From: Dyella humicola
GTDB lineage: Bacteria > Pseudomonadota > Gammaproteobacteria > Xanthomonadales > Rhodanobacteraceae
Direction: 5' to 3'
Length of the DNA stretch: 64,000 nucleotides
NCBI RefSeq assembly: GCF_026283945.1
Contig: NZ_JAPDPC010000002.1
Span: 310,001 to 374,000 of the forward strand
Shown piece after piece: positions 9,574 to 16,314 of this stretch (its first letter is position 1; each line of letters begins with the position of its first letter). The notes beneath the pieces were generated by a model. It searched no databases, was not told the DNA's origin, and saw nothing but the letters and a program-made list of their open reading frames with translations. A program made the translations under genes and the position numbers.

Positions 9574-10491
9574 ATGCGTCGTTGGTTGTTGTCATTGCCC
9601 TTGCTGCTCATGCCGTTTATCGCGGCAGGACAGTCTGCGGCCAATGATCCCTACGACATGGCCGGGCGCTTGCTCATGCAGCAGCCTGACCAGATGGCGC
9701 AGATTGGTCCGAGCGTGGCCGTGCCCCTATGGCGTGGTGCGGATGGCCGCTGGCTGGCTCTCCAGGCGGAGAGTGACACGTTGACGGCGGCCCAGCGCGC
9801 AGATGCGCCGCTGCAGTTCCGCGCGGTGGATGCCGCTACGGTGCTATCCAGCCAGTTGCAGTATGGGCTGGGTCCGAATCTGCAGGCACACGCAGGCGTG
9901 ACCGAGCACAACTGGGCCAACAATCGGGCCCCGCGCGTCATCGGCACCGAAGTCGGCGCCACTTACGATGCGGGCCGTTACAGCCTGGGGCTGAGCCTGG
10001 GTTCCGACACCATCCCCAATGGCGCGACGCTTCCGCGTCTGTTGCCGGGTGCGGTACCTGGTGTCAACGGCTTGTCCGGCTTCGATAGCAGCACGCAGCT
10101 CAACGCACGCGGTCGACTGGCACTGGACAGTAAGAGTGGCATCGACCTGGGTGCCAGTGTGGGGCGCGTACGCCTGCTGCCGGGCAACCTGCTGGGCGTC
10201 AATACGCTGGATCAGAAAGCGGTGAGCTTCGGTGTTGATCGCGGTCCGCTGAGCGGCAGCATCGTCGGTCGCGTCATGCAGCCTGAAACGGCGGTGCCGG
10301 GCGCGGCATATAACCCGGATCGGCGCTGGAGCAGCATCGACCTGGGCGTGACCTGGCGTCTGCCGTGGCAGGGCCAGCTGAGCATCGGTGCGCAGAACGT
10401 GTGGTCGTCGGGCAATGCGATCAACACGCCGACCGGCCCTGAGCCTGACCAGTCGCGCACCCCGTACGTGCAATATCACCAGGACCTGTAA
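9574..10491 (+). CDS. Exported protein of unknown function, possible outer-membrane beta protein
   Basis: Protein of 305 residues that I do not recognise. It has a clear signal peptide (MRRWLLSLPLLLMPFIAAG) with cleavage likely after GQSAA. The mature part alternates polar and hydrophobic residues in short runs (YSLGLSLGSD, IDLGASVGRVRLL, SSIDLGVTWRLPW, QLSIGAQNVW), which suggests beta strands, perhaps a small barrel; the C-terminus does not end in the usual aromatic residue. Start ATG 9574 follows GGGGGACT. The 250 bp upstream are AT-richer than the surroundings, especially 9465-9510, and probably hold the promoter, but I cannot pick boxes with confidence. It is convergent with the DUF4097 gene and shares a terminator with it. 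Confidence 0.75.
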   Translation: MRRWLLSLPLLLMPFIAAGQSAANDPYDMAGRLLMQQPDQMAQIGPSVAVPLWRGADGRWLALQAESDTLTAAQRADAPLQFRAVDAATVLSSQLQYGLGPNLQAHAGVTEHNWANNRAPRVIGTEVGATYDAGRYSLGLSLGSDTIPNGATLPRLLPGAVPGVNGLSGFDSSTQLNARGRLALDSKSGIDLGASVGRVRLLPGNLLGVNTLDQKAVSFGVDRGPLSGSIVGRVMQPETAVPGAAYNPDRRWSSIDLGVTWRLPWQGQLSIGAQNVWSSGNAINTPTGPEPDQSRTPYVQYHQDL

Positions 10492-10558
10492 TCGCCTTTG
10501 CGGCGCGTCGCGCGGTCATGGCGCCGCATCCAGCTCGTGGTTTCATCCCGATCAAGCG

Positions 10559-10591
10559 AAGGGCCGCATGACATGACGCCATGCGGCCCTT
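10559..10591. terminator. Bidirectional terminator-like hairpin between convergent genes
   Basis: Perfect 12-bp stem AAGGGCCGCATG/CATGCGGCCCTT with a 9-nt loop, between the exported-protein gene (stop 10491) and the DUF4097 gene (stop 10610, minus strand). The following T run is weak (TTGTCGTTT), so termination is inferred mostly from position and stem strength. Confidence 0.7.
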
Positions 10592-10609
10592 GTCGTTTGC
10601 AGCGCGTGC

Positions 10610-11512
10610 TCAATCTTGCTGACGGATGCGCAGGTCGCCGCTGAAGGTCTCGATGGCGATCTTGCCGCTGCCCGAGCCGAGGGTGGTCTGGAGCGCACTG
10701 CCGGGTCCGTGTTCCGCTTTCTTCACCGTACCGAAATCACTGCGCAGGTCGCCGCTGAACGTGTTGGCGTGAATGGCCGCCGAGGTATTGGCGGGTATCT
10801 GCAGCTGCACGTCGCCACTCATGCTGTCGACGTCCAGCGTGCCACTCGCAGCGAGGCCGCCAGCGAGCTGGACATCGCCGGAAACCGTGCTGAGGTTGAG
10901 CTTCTGCCACGGGCCGCCGCTGACGCGGATGCGGCCTGACACGGTTTGTAGTTCCGCGTTATTGCCTACGCTGGGCGCGAGGATGTCGCCGCTGACCGTT
11001 TGCAAAGAGACGCGATCCGCGTGGCCGGCCAGTTCAATATTGCCGCTGACAGTCTCCATCTCGGCGGAGGGCGTGCGGGCATTCACGCGCGCCTTGCCGC
11101 TGACGGCATTGATCTTGATCTTGCCGCCATCGATGCCGTCGATGCTGATCGGCGCGCTCACTACGTCAACGTCCAGCGAGGCTCCCTTGGGCACGCGCAC
11201 GTCGAGCGTGGTGCCGCCCATCGACGTATCGCTGTTCCAGTTGAGCCAGCCGGATTTGCCCTGCGATTGCACCTTGATCGTCAGGTCGCTGTTGCTGCCT
11301 TCGATGGTCAGCGGCTTGGCACCCTCGCCAAGATGGCCGCCGACCTGCACCTGGTCGCGGTCCCATGCAGTGACGGTAACCGCCCCCTTAACGTTGCCGA
11401 TGCTGACGTGAACGGTAGAGGTGGCGTCATGGCTGAGGTTGATGGGCGTATCGGCCAGCGCCTGGCCGATCGACAGGCTGAGCAGGAGTGGAATGATGCG
11501 TGCGGTTTTCAT
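10610..11512 (-). CDS. DUF4097-family secreted beta-helix protein
   Basis: Exported protein of 300 residues with signal peptide MKTARIIPLLLSLSIGQALA. From about residue 130 to the end it repeats a short unit about every 18-20 residues (INAVSGKAR, METVSGNIEL, LQTVSGDILA, LQTVSGRIRV, LSTVSGDVQL, DSMSGDVQL, NTFSGDLRS, ETFSGDLRI). This is typical of DUF4097 adhesin-like right-handed beta helices. ATG 11512 is supported by GGAG upstream and by the signal peptide; the longer upstream frame is noise. It lies 19 bp after the probable anti-sigma gene and forms a three-gene unit with it and the ECF sigma factor. It may be the envelope output or signal of that system; this is inference. Confidence 0.88.
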   Translation of the reverse strand: MKTARIIPLLLSLSIGQALADTPINLSHDATSTVHVSIGNVKGAVTVTAWDRDQVQVGGHLGEGAKPLTIEGSNSDLTIKVQSQGKSGWLNWNSDTSMGGTTLDVRVPKGASLDVDVVSAPISIDGIDGGKIKINAVSGKARVNARTPSAEMETVSGNIELAGHADRVSLQTVSGDILAPSVGNNAELQTVSGRIRVSGGPWQKLNLSTVSGDVQLAGGLAASGTLDVDSMSGDVQLQIPANTSAAIHANTFSGDLRSDFGTVKKAEHGPGSALQTTLGSGSGKIAIETFSGDLRIRQQD

Positions 11513-11531
11513 GCTGAAGGCTCCGCTGGAC

Positions 11532-11969
11532 TCAACCAGCCTGGTGTTCCATCTGACGCAATTGCGATTGCTGTTTCTGGGTGCGGTACAGCAAGCGCTG
11601 CAACGCGGGTGAATCGGGCGCCTGTTCCATGGCCTGGCGCAACTCCATGTTTGCCGCATCCAGTTGGACGGCGGCGCCGGCCAGGCGCGGATCGGAAGGA
11701 TGCCAGCGCGCCACATCCGGCGTCGTTTCGGCGGCCGTGCTCACGGGTTGATCACGCAGATGCACGGCGATGCTCCCGGCGAACAACGAGAGGCCCGCGA
11801 AACTGGCGGCGAGCAACCATGCCTGGCGTCGCTGGGATCGTTGGCGCGTCGGTAGCGCGGCATGGTCCGCTGGGTCGAGCGCGGCCTCGATTTCGGGCCA
11901 TAGGTCACGGCTTGGCGTCACCGGTTCGCGCAGGGCGCGGGTCTGGCGGAGCCATTCGAATTCGTTCAT
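11532..11969 (-). CDS. Probable anti-sigma factor, single-pass membrane protein
   Basis: Protein of 145 residues with a cytoplasmic N-terminal part (about 1-48), one membrane segment (AWLLAASFAGLSLFAGSIAV, about 49-68) and a periplasmic tail ending in a helical, glutamine-rich stretch (YRTQKQQSQLRQMEHQ). It begins at 11969, and its ATGA start overlaps the stop of the ECF sigma gene, so the two are translationally coupled. That arrangement and topology are typical of a sigma/anti-sigma pair, but I see no zinc-binding HxxxCxxC motif, so the role is inferred from context. DUF4097 follows. Confidence 0.72.
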   Translation of the reverse strand: MNEFEWLRQTRALREPVTPSRDLWPEIEAALDPADHAALPTRQRSQRRQAWLLAASFAGLSLFAGSIAVHLRDQPVSTAAETTPDVARWHPSDPRLAGAAVQLDAANMELRQAMEQAPDSPALQRLLYRTQKQQSQLRQMEHQAG

Positions 11970-12547
11970 GAGCGTTCTCCCAAGATCTTGCGCAGCAGGC
12001 CGCGTGCGCGATGCAATTGCGCTTTTGACGAGCCGACCGCCATACCAAGCTCGGCACCGATGTCCTCGTGCCGCCAGCCTTCAATGTCATGCAACACCAG
12101 CACCGCACGCGCGCGTGGCGGCAGCTTGCCGATGGCCCGCTCCAGCTCTTCGCGTTCCGCCGCGCAGAACGGCGTTTCACCATGATCGGGGATCGTATCC
12201 TCGTCCATTACACTGACCGGATCCGCGCTACGTGCACGGATATCCATCAGCGCAACGTTGACCGCCAGCCGATAGAGCCAGGTTCCGAACGCGCTTTCAT
12301 GGCGAAAGCCGGCGAGTTTCTGCCAGGCGCGTACGAAAGCGTCCTGGGTGAGGTCTTCCGCGCGGGCGTGGTCATAACCGGCGAGTCGGTAGACGGCGCC
12401 GTACACGCGACCCACGTGCAGGCGATAAAGCCGCTGAAAAGCCTGCCGGTCACCCGCGGCAGCCGCGTGCACGTCATCCTTGTCGGAAGGATCCGCGGCG
12501 GGTGCAGGCGGCATTGCGTTTCCGTTGGCTGGGCAGGTAGCAATCAT
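11966..12547 (-). CDS. ECF-type RNA polymerase sigma factor
   Basis: Extracytoplasmic-function sigma-70 of 193 residues. Region 2 carries AEDLTQDAFVRAWQKL and FGTWLYRLAVNVALMDIRAR. Region 4 carries LPPRARAVLVLHDIEGWRHEDI followed by AVGSSKAQLHRARGLLRK, the promoter-recognition helix-turn-helix. It heads the operon with the membrane anti-sigma candidate and DUF4097. The start is ambiguous: ATG 12547 is the longest, and ATG 12514 (MPPAPAADPSDKDD) would remove an unusual leader peptide. An 8-bp inverted repeat sits directly upstream of 12547. The pckG terminator separates it from pckG. Confidence 0.92.
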   Translation of the reverse strand: MIATCPANGNAMPPAPAADPSDKDDVHAAAAGDRQAFQRLYRLHVGRVYGAVYRLAGYDHARAEDLTQDAFVRAWQKLAGFRHESAFGTWLYRLAVNVALMDIRARSADPVSVMDEDTIPDHGETPFCAAEREELERAIGKLPPRARAVLVLHDIEGWRHEDIGAELGMAVGSSKAQLHRARGLLRKILGERS

Positions 12548-12580
12548 CTTGCCAGCTTGGATGCGCGGCTGCCTGGCAAG
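12548..12580. promoter_or_regulatory. Inverted repeat at the ECF sigma operon start
   Basis: CTTGCCAG and CTGGCAAG form a perfect 8-bp inverted repeat with a 17-nt spacer immediately upstream of the sigma gene ATG at 12547 and just after the pckG terminator. It lies where the operon promoter must be, so it may be an operator or a 5'-leader hairpin. I cannot identify a matching regulator. Confidence 0.45.
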
Positions 12581-12599
12581 GTTTAGAAGACGCCATGCG

Positions 12600-12635
12600 A
12601 AAAAGCCCGCCAGCCGCTTGGCGCGGCTGGCGGGC
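12600..12635 (-). terminator. Rho-independent terminator of pckG
   Basis: Perfect 13-bp stem GCCCGCCAGCCGC/GCGGCTGGCGGGC with loop TTGGC. Read on the minus strand it is followed by five T residues (A tract 12600-12604 on the plus strand). It lies just beyond the pckG stop at 12644. Confidence 0.92.
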
Positions 12636-12643
12636 GGCGTGGC

Positions 12644-14425
12644 TCAGCGTGCGGCAGCGGCGCGCAGCGTCACCGCGGCATCGGCCAGCGCCTTGGCGAC
12701 ACGTTGCTGCTCGTCATGCAGTTGCTGTGGCATGCGCTCGCCGAAACTGCGCAGGTACTCGCCGATATCGGCCAACTCGGCTTGCCAGCCGGCCTGGTCG
12801 ATATGCAGCAGCGTGTCGAGCGTCTGGCGATCGAGGGCTAGTGCGTCCAGCTTCAGTTCGCCTGCCGCCGGCACGATGCCGATCGGCGTCTGCCGGCCGC
12901 TGGCGCGACCCTCGACGCGATCGATCATCCATTCCAGCACGCGCAGGTTGTCGCCAAAGCCTGGCCACAGGAAGCTGCCGTCCTCGCCCTTGCGGAACCA
13001 GTTGACGTGGAAGATCTTCGGCAGCTTCGTGCCGGCCTGGTCAAACGACAGCCAGTGGCGGAAGTAGTCGCCGTAGTGATAGCCGGCGAACGGCTTCATC
13101 GCCATCGAGTCGCGGCGTAGGACGCCCACGGCGCCAGTCGCTGCGGCCGTGGTTTCCGAGCCCATGGCAGCGCCCACGAGGACGCCGTGGGTCCAGTCGC
13201 GCGCCTCGAATACCAGCGGCACCAGCGACGGGCGACGGCCACCAAACACGATGGCGCTGATCGGCACGCCCTGGGCGTCCTCGGCATGCGGTGACCAGGT
13301 CGGGCACTGCCTGGCGCTGACGGTGAAGCGCGAGTTCGGATGCGCGGCGGGACCATTGGCCGCGTCGTACGGGCGACCCTGCCAGTCGGTGACCGGCGTG
13401 CCCGGCAGGCCTTCCCACCACGGCTGGTTGTCGGCGGTGACGGCGACATTGGTGAAGATGGTATCGCGGGCGATGGACGCCAGCGCGTTCGGGTTGGTCG
13501 ACTCGCTGGTACCCGGCGCCACGCCGAAGAAGCCGGCTTCCGGGTTGATGGCGTACAAGCGGCCGTCGGCGCCGGGACGCATCCAGCAGATGTCGTCGCC
13601 GACCGTCCACACCTTCCAGCCGTCCTGGCGATAGCCTTCTGGCGGAATCAGCATGGCCAGGTTGGTCTTGCCGCAAGCCGACGGGAAGGCGGCCGCGACG
13701 TAATGGGTTTCGCCCCTGGGGTTCTCGATGCCTACGATCAACATGTGCTCGGCCAGCCAGCCTTCCGACTCGGCCTGGTAGCTGGCAATGCGCAGGGCGT
13801 GGCACTTCTTGCCCAGCAACGCATTGCCGCCGTAGCCGGAGCCATACGACTTGATGGTCAGCTCCTCTGGGAAATGCATGATGAAGCGACGCTCCGGGTC
13901 CAGCTCACCGGTAGAGTGAAGCCCCTTCACGAAGCGACCCTCGCGCTCGATGCGCGCCTGTGCGGCGGCACCCATGCGCGTCATGGTGCGCATGTTGGCC
14001 ACCACGTAGGGGCTATCGGTGATCTCGACGCCGCAACGGGCCAGCGGCGAGTCGATCGGGCCCATGCAGTACGGAATCACGTACATGGTGCGGCCTGCCA
14101 TGCAGCCTTCGAACAGCGCATCCATCTTGGCATGCGCCTCGGCCGGGGCCATCCAGTGGTTGTTCGGGCCGGCGTCTTCGGCGTCCTTGGTGCAGACAAA
14201 GGTCAGGTGTTCGACGCGCGCCACGTCCGACGGACTGGAGCGGTGCAGATAGCAGCCCGGATGGGTCTGCTGGTTCAGTTCGATCAGGTCGCCGGTCTGC
14301 AGCATCTGCTGCACCAGGCTGTGGTACTCGGCATCCGAGCCATCGCACCAGTGGATCTGCGCAGGACGGGTCAGCGCCGCCACTTCGTCAACCCAGCGTT
14401 GCAGCGCTTCCAGCTTGCTCGACAT
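12644..14425 (-). CDS. pckG: Phosphoenolpyruvate carboxykinase (GTP)
   Basis: Gluconeogenic enzyme of 593 residues converting oxaloacetate and GTP to phosphoenolpyruvate, GDP and CO2. The GTP-type P-loop with its reactive cysteine is FPSACGKTNLAML. Other conserved blocks are GSGYGGNALLGKKC, DDICWMRPGADG, FFGVAPGTS and NVAVTADNQPWWEG. Length matches GTP-dependent enzymes, not the ATP-dependent pckA family. ATG 14425 is chosen because GAGGAACGTG lies just upstream; the longer reading frame reaching 14617 runs through the promoter region. Transcription ends at a strong hairpin before the ECF sigma operon. Confidence 0.97.
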   Translation of the reverse strand: MSSKLEALQRWVDEVAALTRPAQIHWCDGSDAEYHSLVQQMLQTGDLIELNQQTHPGCYLHRSSPSDVARVEHLTFVCTKDAEDAGPNNHWMAPAEAHAKMDALFEGCMAGRTMYVIPYCMGPIDSPLARCGVEITDSPYVVANMRTMTRMGAAAQARIEREGRFVKGLHSTGELDPERRFIMHFPEELTIKSYGSGYGGNALLGKKCHALRIASYQAESEGWLAEHMLIVGIENPRGETHYVAAAFPSACGKTNLAMLIPPEGYRQDGWKVWTVGDDICWMRPGADGRLYAINPEAGFFGVAPGTSESTNPNALASIARDTIFTNVAVTADNQPWWEGLPGTPVTDWQGRPYDAANGPAAHPNSRFTVSARQCPTWSPHAEDAQGVPISAIVFGGRRPSLVPLVFEARDWTHGVLVGAAMGSETTAAATGAVGVLRRDSMAMKPFAGYHYGDYFRHWLSFDQAGTKLPKIFHVNWFRKGEDGSFLWPGFGDNLRVLEWMIDRVEGRASGRQTPIGIVPAAGELKLDALALDRQTLDTLLHIDQAGWQAELADIGEYLRSFGERMPQQLHDEQQRVAKALADAAVTLRAAAAR

Positions 14426-14596
14426 CACGTTCCTCACTCTGGTCTTAAGCCAAAAAAGAGCAGAAACGGTAGTTTGCGTGCACTGGCATTGCAAGGCGAC
14501 GTGCAGCAAAAAACCTATGTACCTGTAGGAAAACCGTTGGCGTGTCGAGGGTTTAGCGCCGTTTCCGAGCGCGATCAGGCCTGCTTTCCGACAAGC

Positions 14597-14631
14597 AAAA
14601 AAACGACAGCGCCGCATGGCGGCGCTGTCGT
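14597..14631 (-). terminator. Rho-independent terminator of the tetR-type gene
   Basis: Perfect 13-bp stem ACGACAGCGCCGC/GCGGCGCTGTCGT with an ATG loop. On the minus strand it is followed by a run of seven T residues (14597-14603 on the plus strand). It lies 37 bp after the regulator stop at 14669 and upstream of pckG. Confidence 0.93.
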
Positions 14632-14668
14632 CGGTCGATAGGTTGGCAAACCCGATGTAGAGAAAGGC

Positions 14669-15247
14669 TCAGCTCGGCGTTAGCGTTCTGATCATGTGCT
14701 CGACGTAGGCATCGAACTCGTCATGGCTGATGCGGGGCAGGCCGAGCGTGAAATTGAGCTGCAGGAAGCCGACATAGGCCGCATAGGTCAGGCGGGCGCG
14801 ATTGAGCGCTTCCGCGGGCGGCAGGCCAGCTTCGCGATAAATATTGGTAAGGAACTCCAGGCGCCGCTGAGACACGCGGGCCATCACCGGCACGACCTGG
14901 GGATGATCCAGCGCCTTCAACAGGGCGGCATAGACGCGGTGCGGCGCCAGCTCATGTGCCACGCGACGGAACAGTTCCGGTAGGCGTCCACGTGGGTCGG
15001 GCATGGCCTCGATCTGGCTGATGATCTCGCGTTCGCCGTACTGCTCCCAGCGCTCAAGTGCCGCCTGCAGCAGGGCTTCGCGGGTGCGGAAATGCCAGTA
15101 AAAGCTGCCTTTGGTCACCCCAAGCTGGCGGGCCAGGGCCTCGACGGCCAAGGCTCCGACGCCTTGCTCGGCGATCAGCCTGAGAGCGGCGTCCTCCCAG
15201 TCTTCGGCGGAAAGGCGGGTGCGTTCGGGTTTGGCGCTTACATTCAT
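14669..15247 (-). CDS. TetR/AcrR family transcriptional regulator
   Basis: DNA-binding repressor of 192 residues. The N-terminal helix-turn-helix is clear (ALAVEALARQLGVTKGSFYWHF, about residues 31-53) and the C-terminal ligand domain is about 130 residues. It is divergent from a hydrolase, acyl-CoA dehydrogenase and DUF4442 cluster with only 123 bp between start codons. TetR proteins in this position commonly sense an acyl-CoA or fatty acid and repress the neighbouring catabolic genes. That role is inferred from context and from a candidate operator at 15356-15376. A strong terminator follows the gene. Confidence 0.92.
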   Translation of the reverse strand: MNVSAKPERTRLSAEDWEDAALRLIAEQGVGALAVEALARQLGVTKGSFYWHFRTREALLQAALERWEQYGEREIISQIEAMPDPRGRLPELFRRVAHELAPHRVYAALLKALDHPQVVPVMARVSQRRLEFLTNIYREAGLPPAEALNRARLTYAAYVGFLQLNFTLGLPRISHDEFDAYVEHMIRTLTPS

Positions 15248-15334
15248 TGGCGCATGGTAGCCCCAGTTGGCCGCCTTTGTAATCGCCGCCCGTGCAAGTG
15301 ATTGAATCCGTGGGAGGGTCGCTTGCGGTGCGTA

Positions 15335-15376
15335 TTGACGCGATGGGAAAGCGATTACATACTCGTGCGTATGGTA
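15335..15376 (+). promoter_or_regulatory. Promoter with overlapping inverted-repeat operator; predicts leaderless transcript
   Basis: TTGACG (15335-15340), a 17-nt spacer and CATACT (15358-15363) form a plausible sigma-70 promoter. The expected transcription start (about 15370-15371) coincides with the ATG of the hydrolase at 15371, and no Shine-Dalgarno sequence precedes that ATG. An inverted repeat CATAC-N6-GTATG (15358-15373), flanked by TA on both sides, covers the -10 box and start site, a good position for repression by the divergent TetR protein. Seen directly: the sequences. Inferred: leaderless mRNA and operator function. Confidence 0.6.
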
Positions 15377-16261
15377 GCTAATTCCTCCGTTGCGAAAAGC
15401 GTGACACGTGTCGAAGCCGCCGATGGCCTTGGGCTGGCGGTCGAAGTGTGCAATCCGTCAGGTAGCCCGACCCTGCTGTTCGCGCATGGCTTTGGCCAGA
15501 CGCGCGGCGCGTGGCTCGGCACGGCCGCAGCCCTGGCATCGCTGGGTTGTCGTTGCGTGAGCTACGACAGCCGCGGCCATGGCGAAAGCGATCGTGTTCC
15601 AGGCGGCGAGTACCACATGGAACAGTTCGTTGGCGATCTGCGCCTGCTGGCCCATGCCGAGGAGCACAAGCCCATCCTGGTGGGTGCCTCGATGGGCGGC
15701 CTGCTGGGTCTGGTCATTGCGGGAGAGATCGATCCGCAGGCGTTCCGCGCGATGGTGCTGGTGGATATCACCCCGCGCTGGGAGACCGCTGGCGTCGAAC
15801 GCATTCTCGCTTTCATGCAGGCGCATCCGGATGGCTTCACCAGTTATGCCGAGGCCGCGGATGAAATCGCGGTGTACATGCCGCATCGCGCGGGGCGCAA
15901 ATCCGAAGACCAGCTGCGCCCGCTGTTGCGCGAAGGTGCTGACGGCCGCTTGCGTTGGCACTGGGACCCGGCACTGCTCGGCGGCCTCATTAGCGAGAGC
16001 GAGCGCTACCAGCCGCGCCTGATGGCCGCTGCCGCCAAAGTTCAGGCGCCTGTGCTGCTGCTGTCCGGCGGTCGCAGCGATGTGGTGTCGCGCGATAACG
16101 TCGACGAGTTCCTGAAGCTGGTGCCGCATGCCGAGCATGTGGAGTTGCCGCGAGCCACCCATATGGTGGCCGGCGACGCCAACGATGCATTCACCCGCGA
16201 AATTGCACGATTCGTGGGCCCATTTTCCGCCCAGGACCGCAGCGATGCGGTTCCCGTTTGA
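15371..16261 (+). CDS. Alpha/beta hydrolase
   Basis: Cytoplasmic alpha/beta-fold hydrolase of 296 residues. Oxyanion region is FAHGFGQTRGAW. The nucleophile elbow is GASMGG (serine about residue 105). Acid residue is likely in SGGRSDVVS, and the histidine in RATHMVAGD. The substrate is unknown; being first in a fatty-acid gene cluster suggests an acyl ester or thioester. ATG 15371 is chosen over the longer TTG frame from 15302 because the promoter boxes lie inside that extension. It is followed after 53 bp by fadE on the same strand. Confidence 0.9.
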   Translation: MVANSSVAKSVTRVEAADGLGLAVEVCNPSGSPTLLFAHGFGQTRGAWLGTAAALASLGCRCVSYDSRGHGESDRVPGGEYHMEQFVGDLRLLAHAEEHKPILVGASMGGLLGLVIAGEIDPQAFRAMVLVDITPRWETAGVERILAFMQAHPDGFTSYAEAADEIAVYMPHRAGRKSEDQLRPLLREGADGRLRWHWDPALLGGLISESERYQPRLMAAAAKVQAPVLLLSGGRSDVVSRDNVDEFLKLVPHAEHVELPRATHMVAGDANDAFTREIARFVGPFSAQDRSDAVPV

Positions 16262-16314
16262 ACCCGCGTGATGCCTGTAATCCGCCAAGCCGTCATTCGT
16301 AACGAGGTGTTGTG

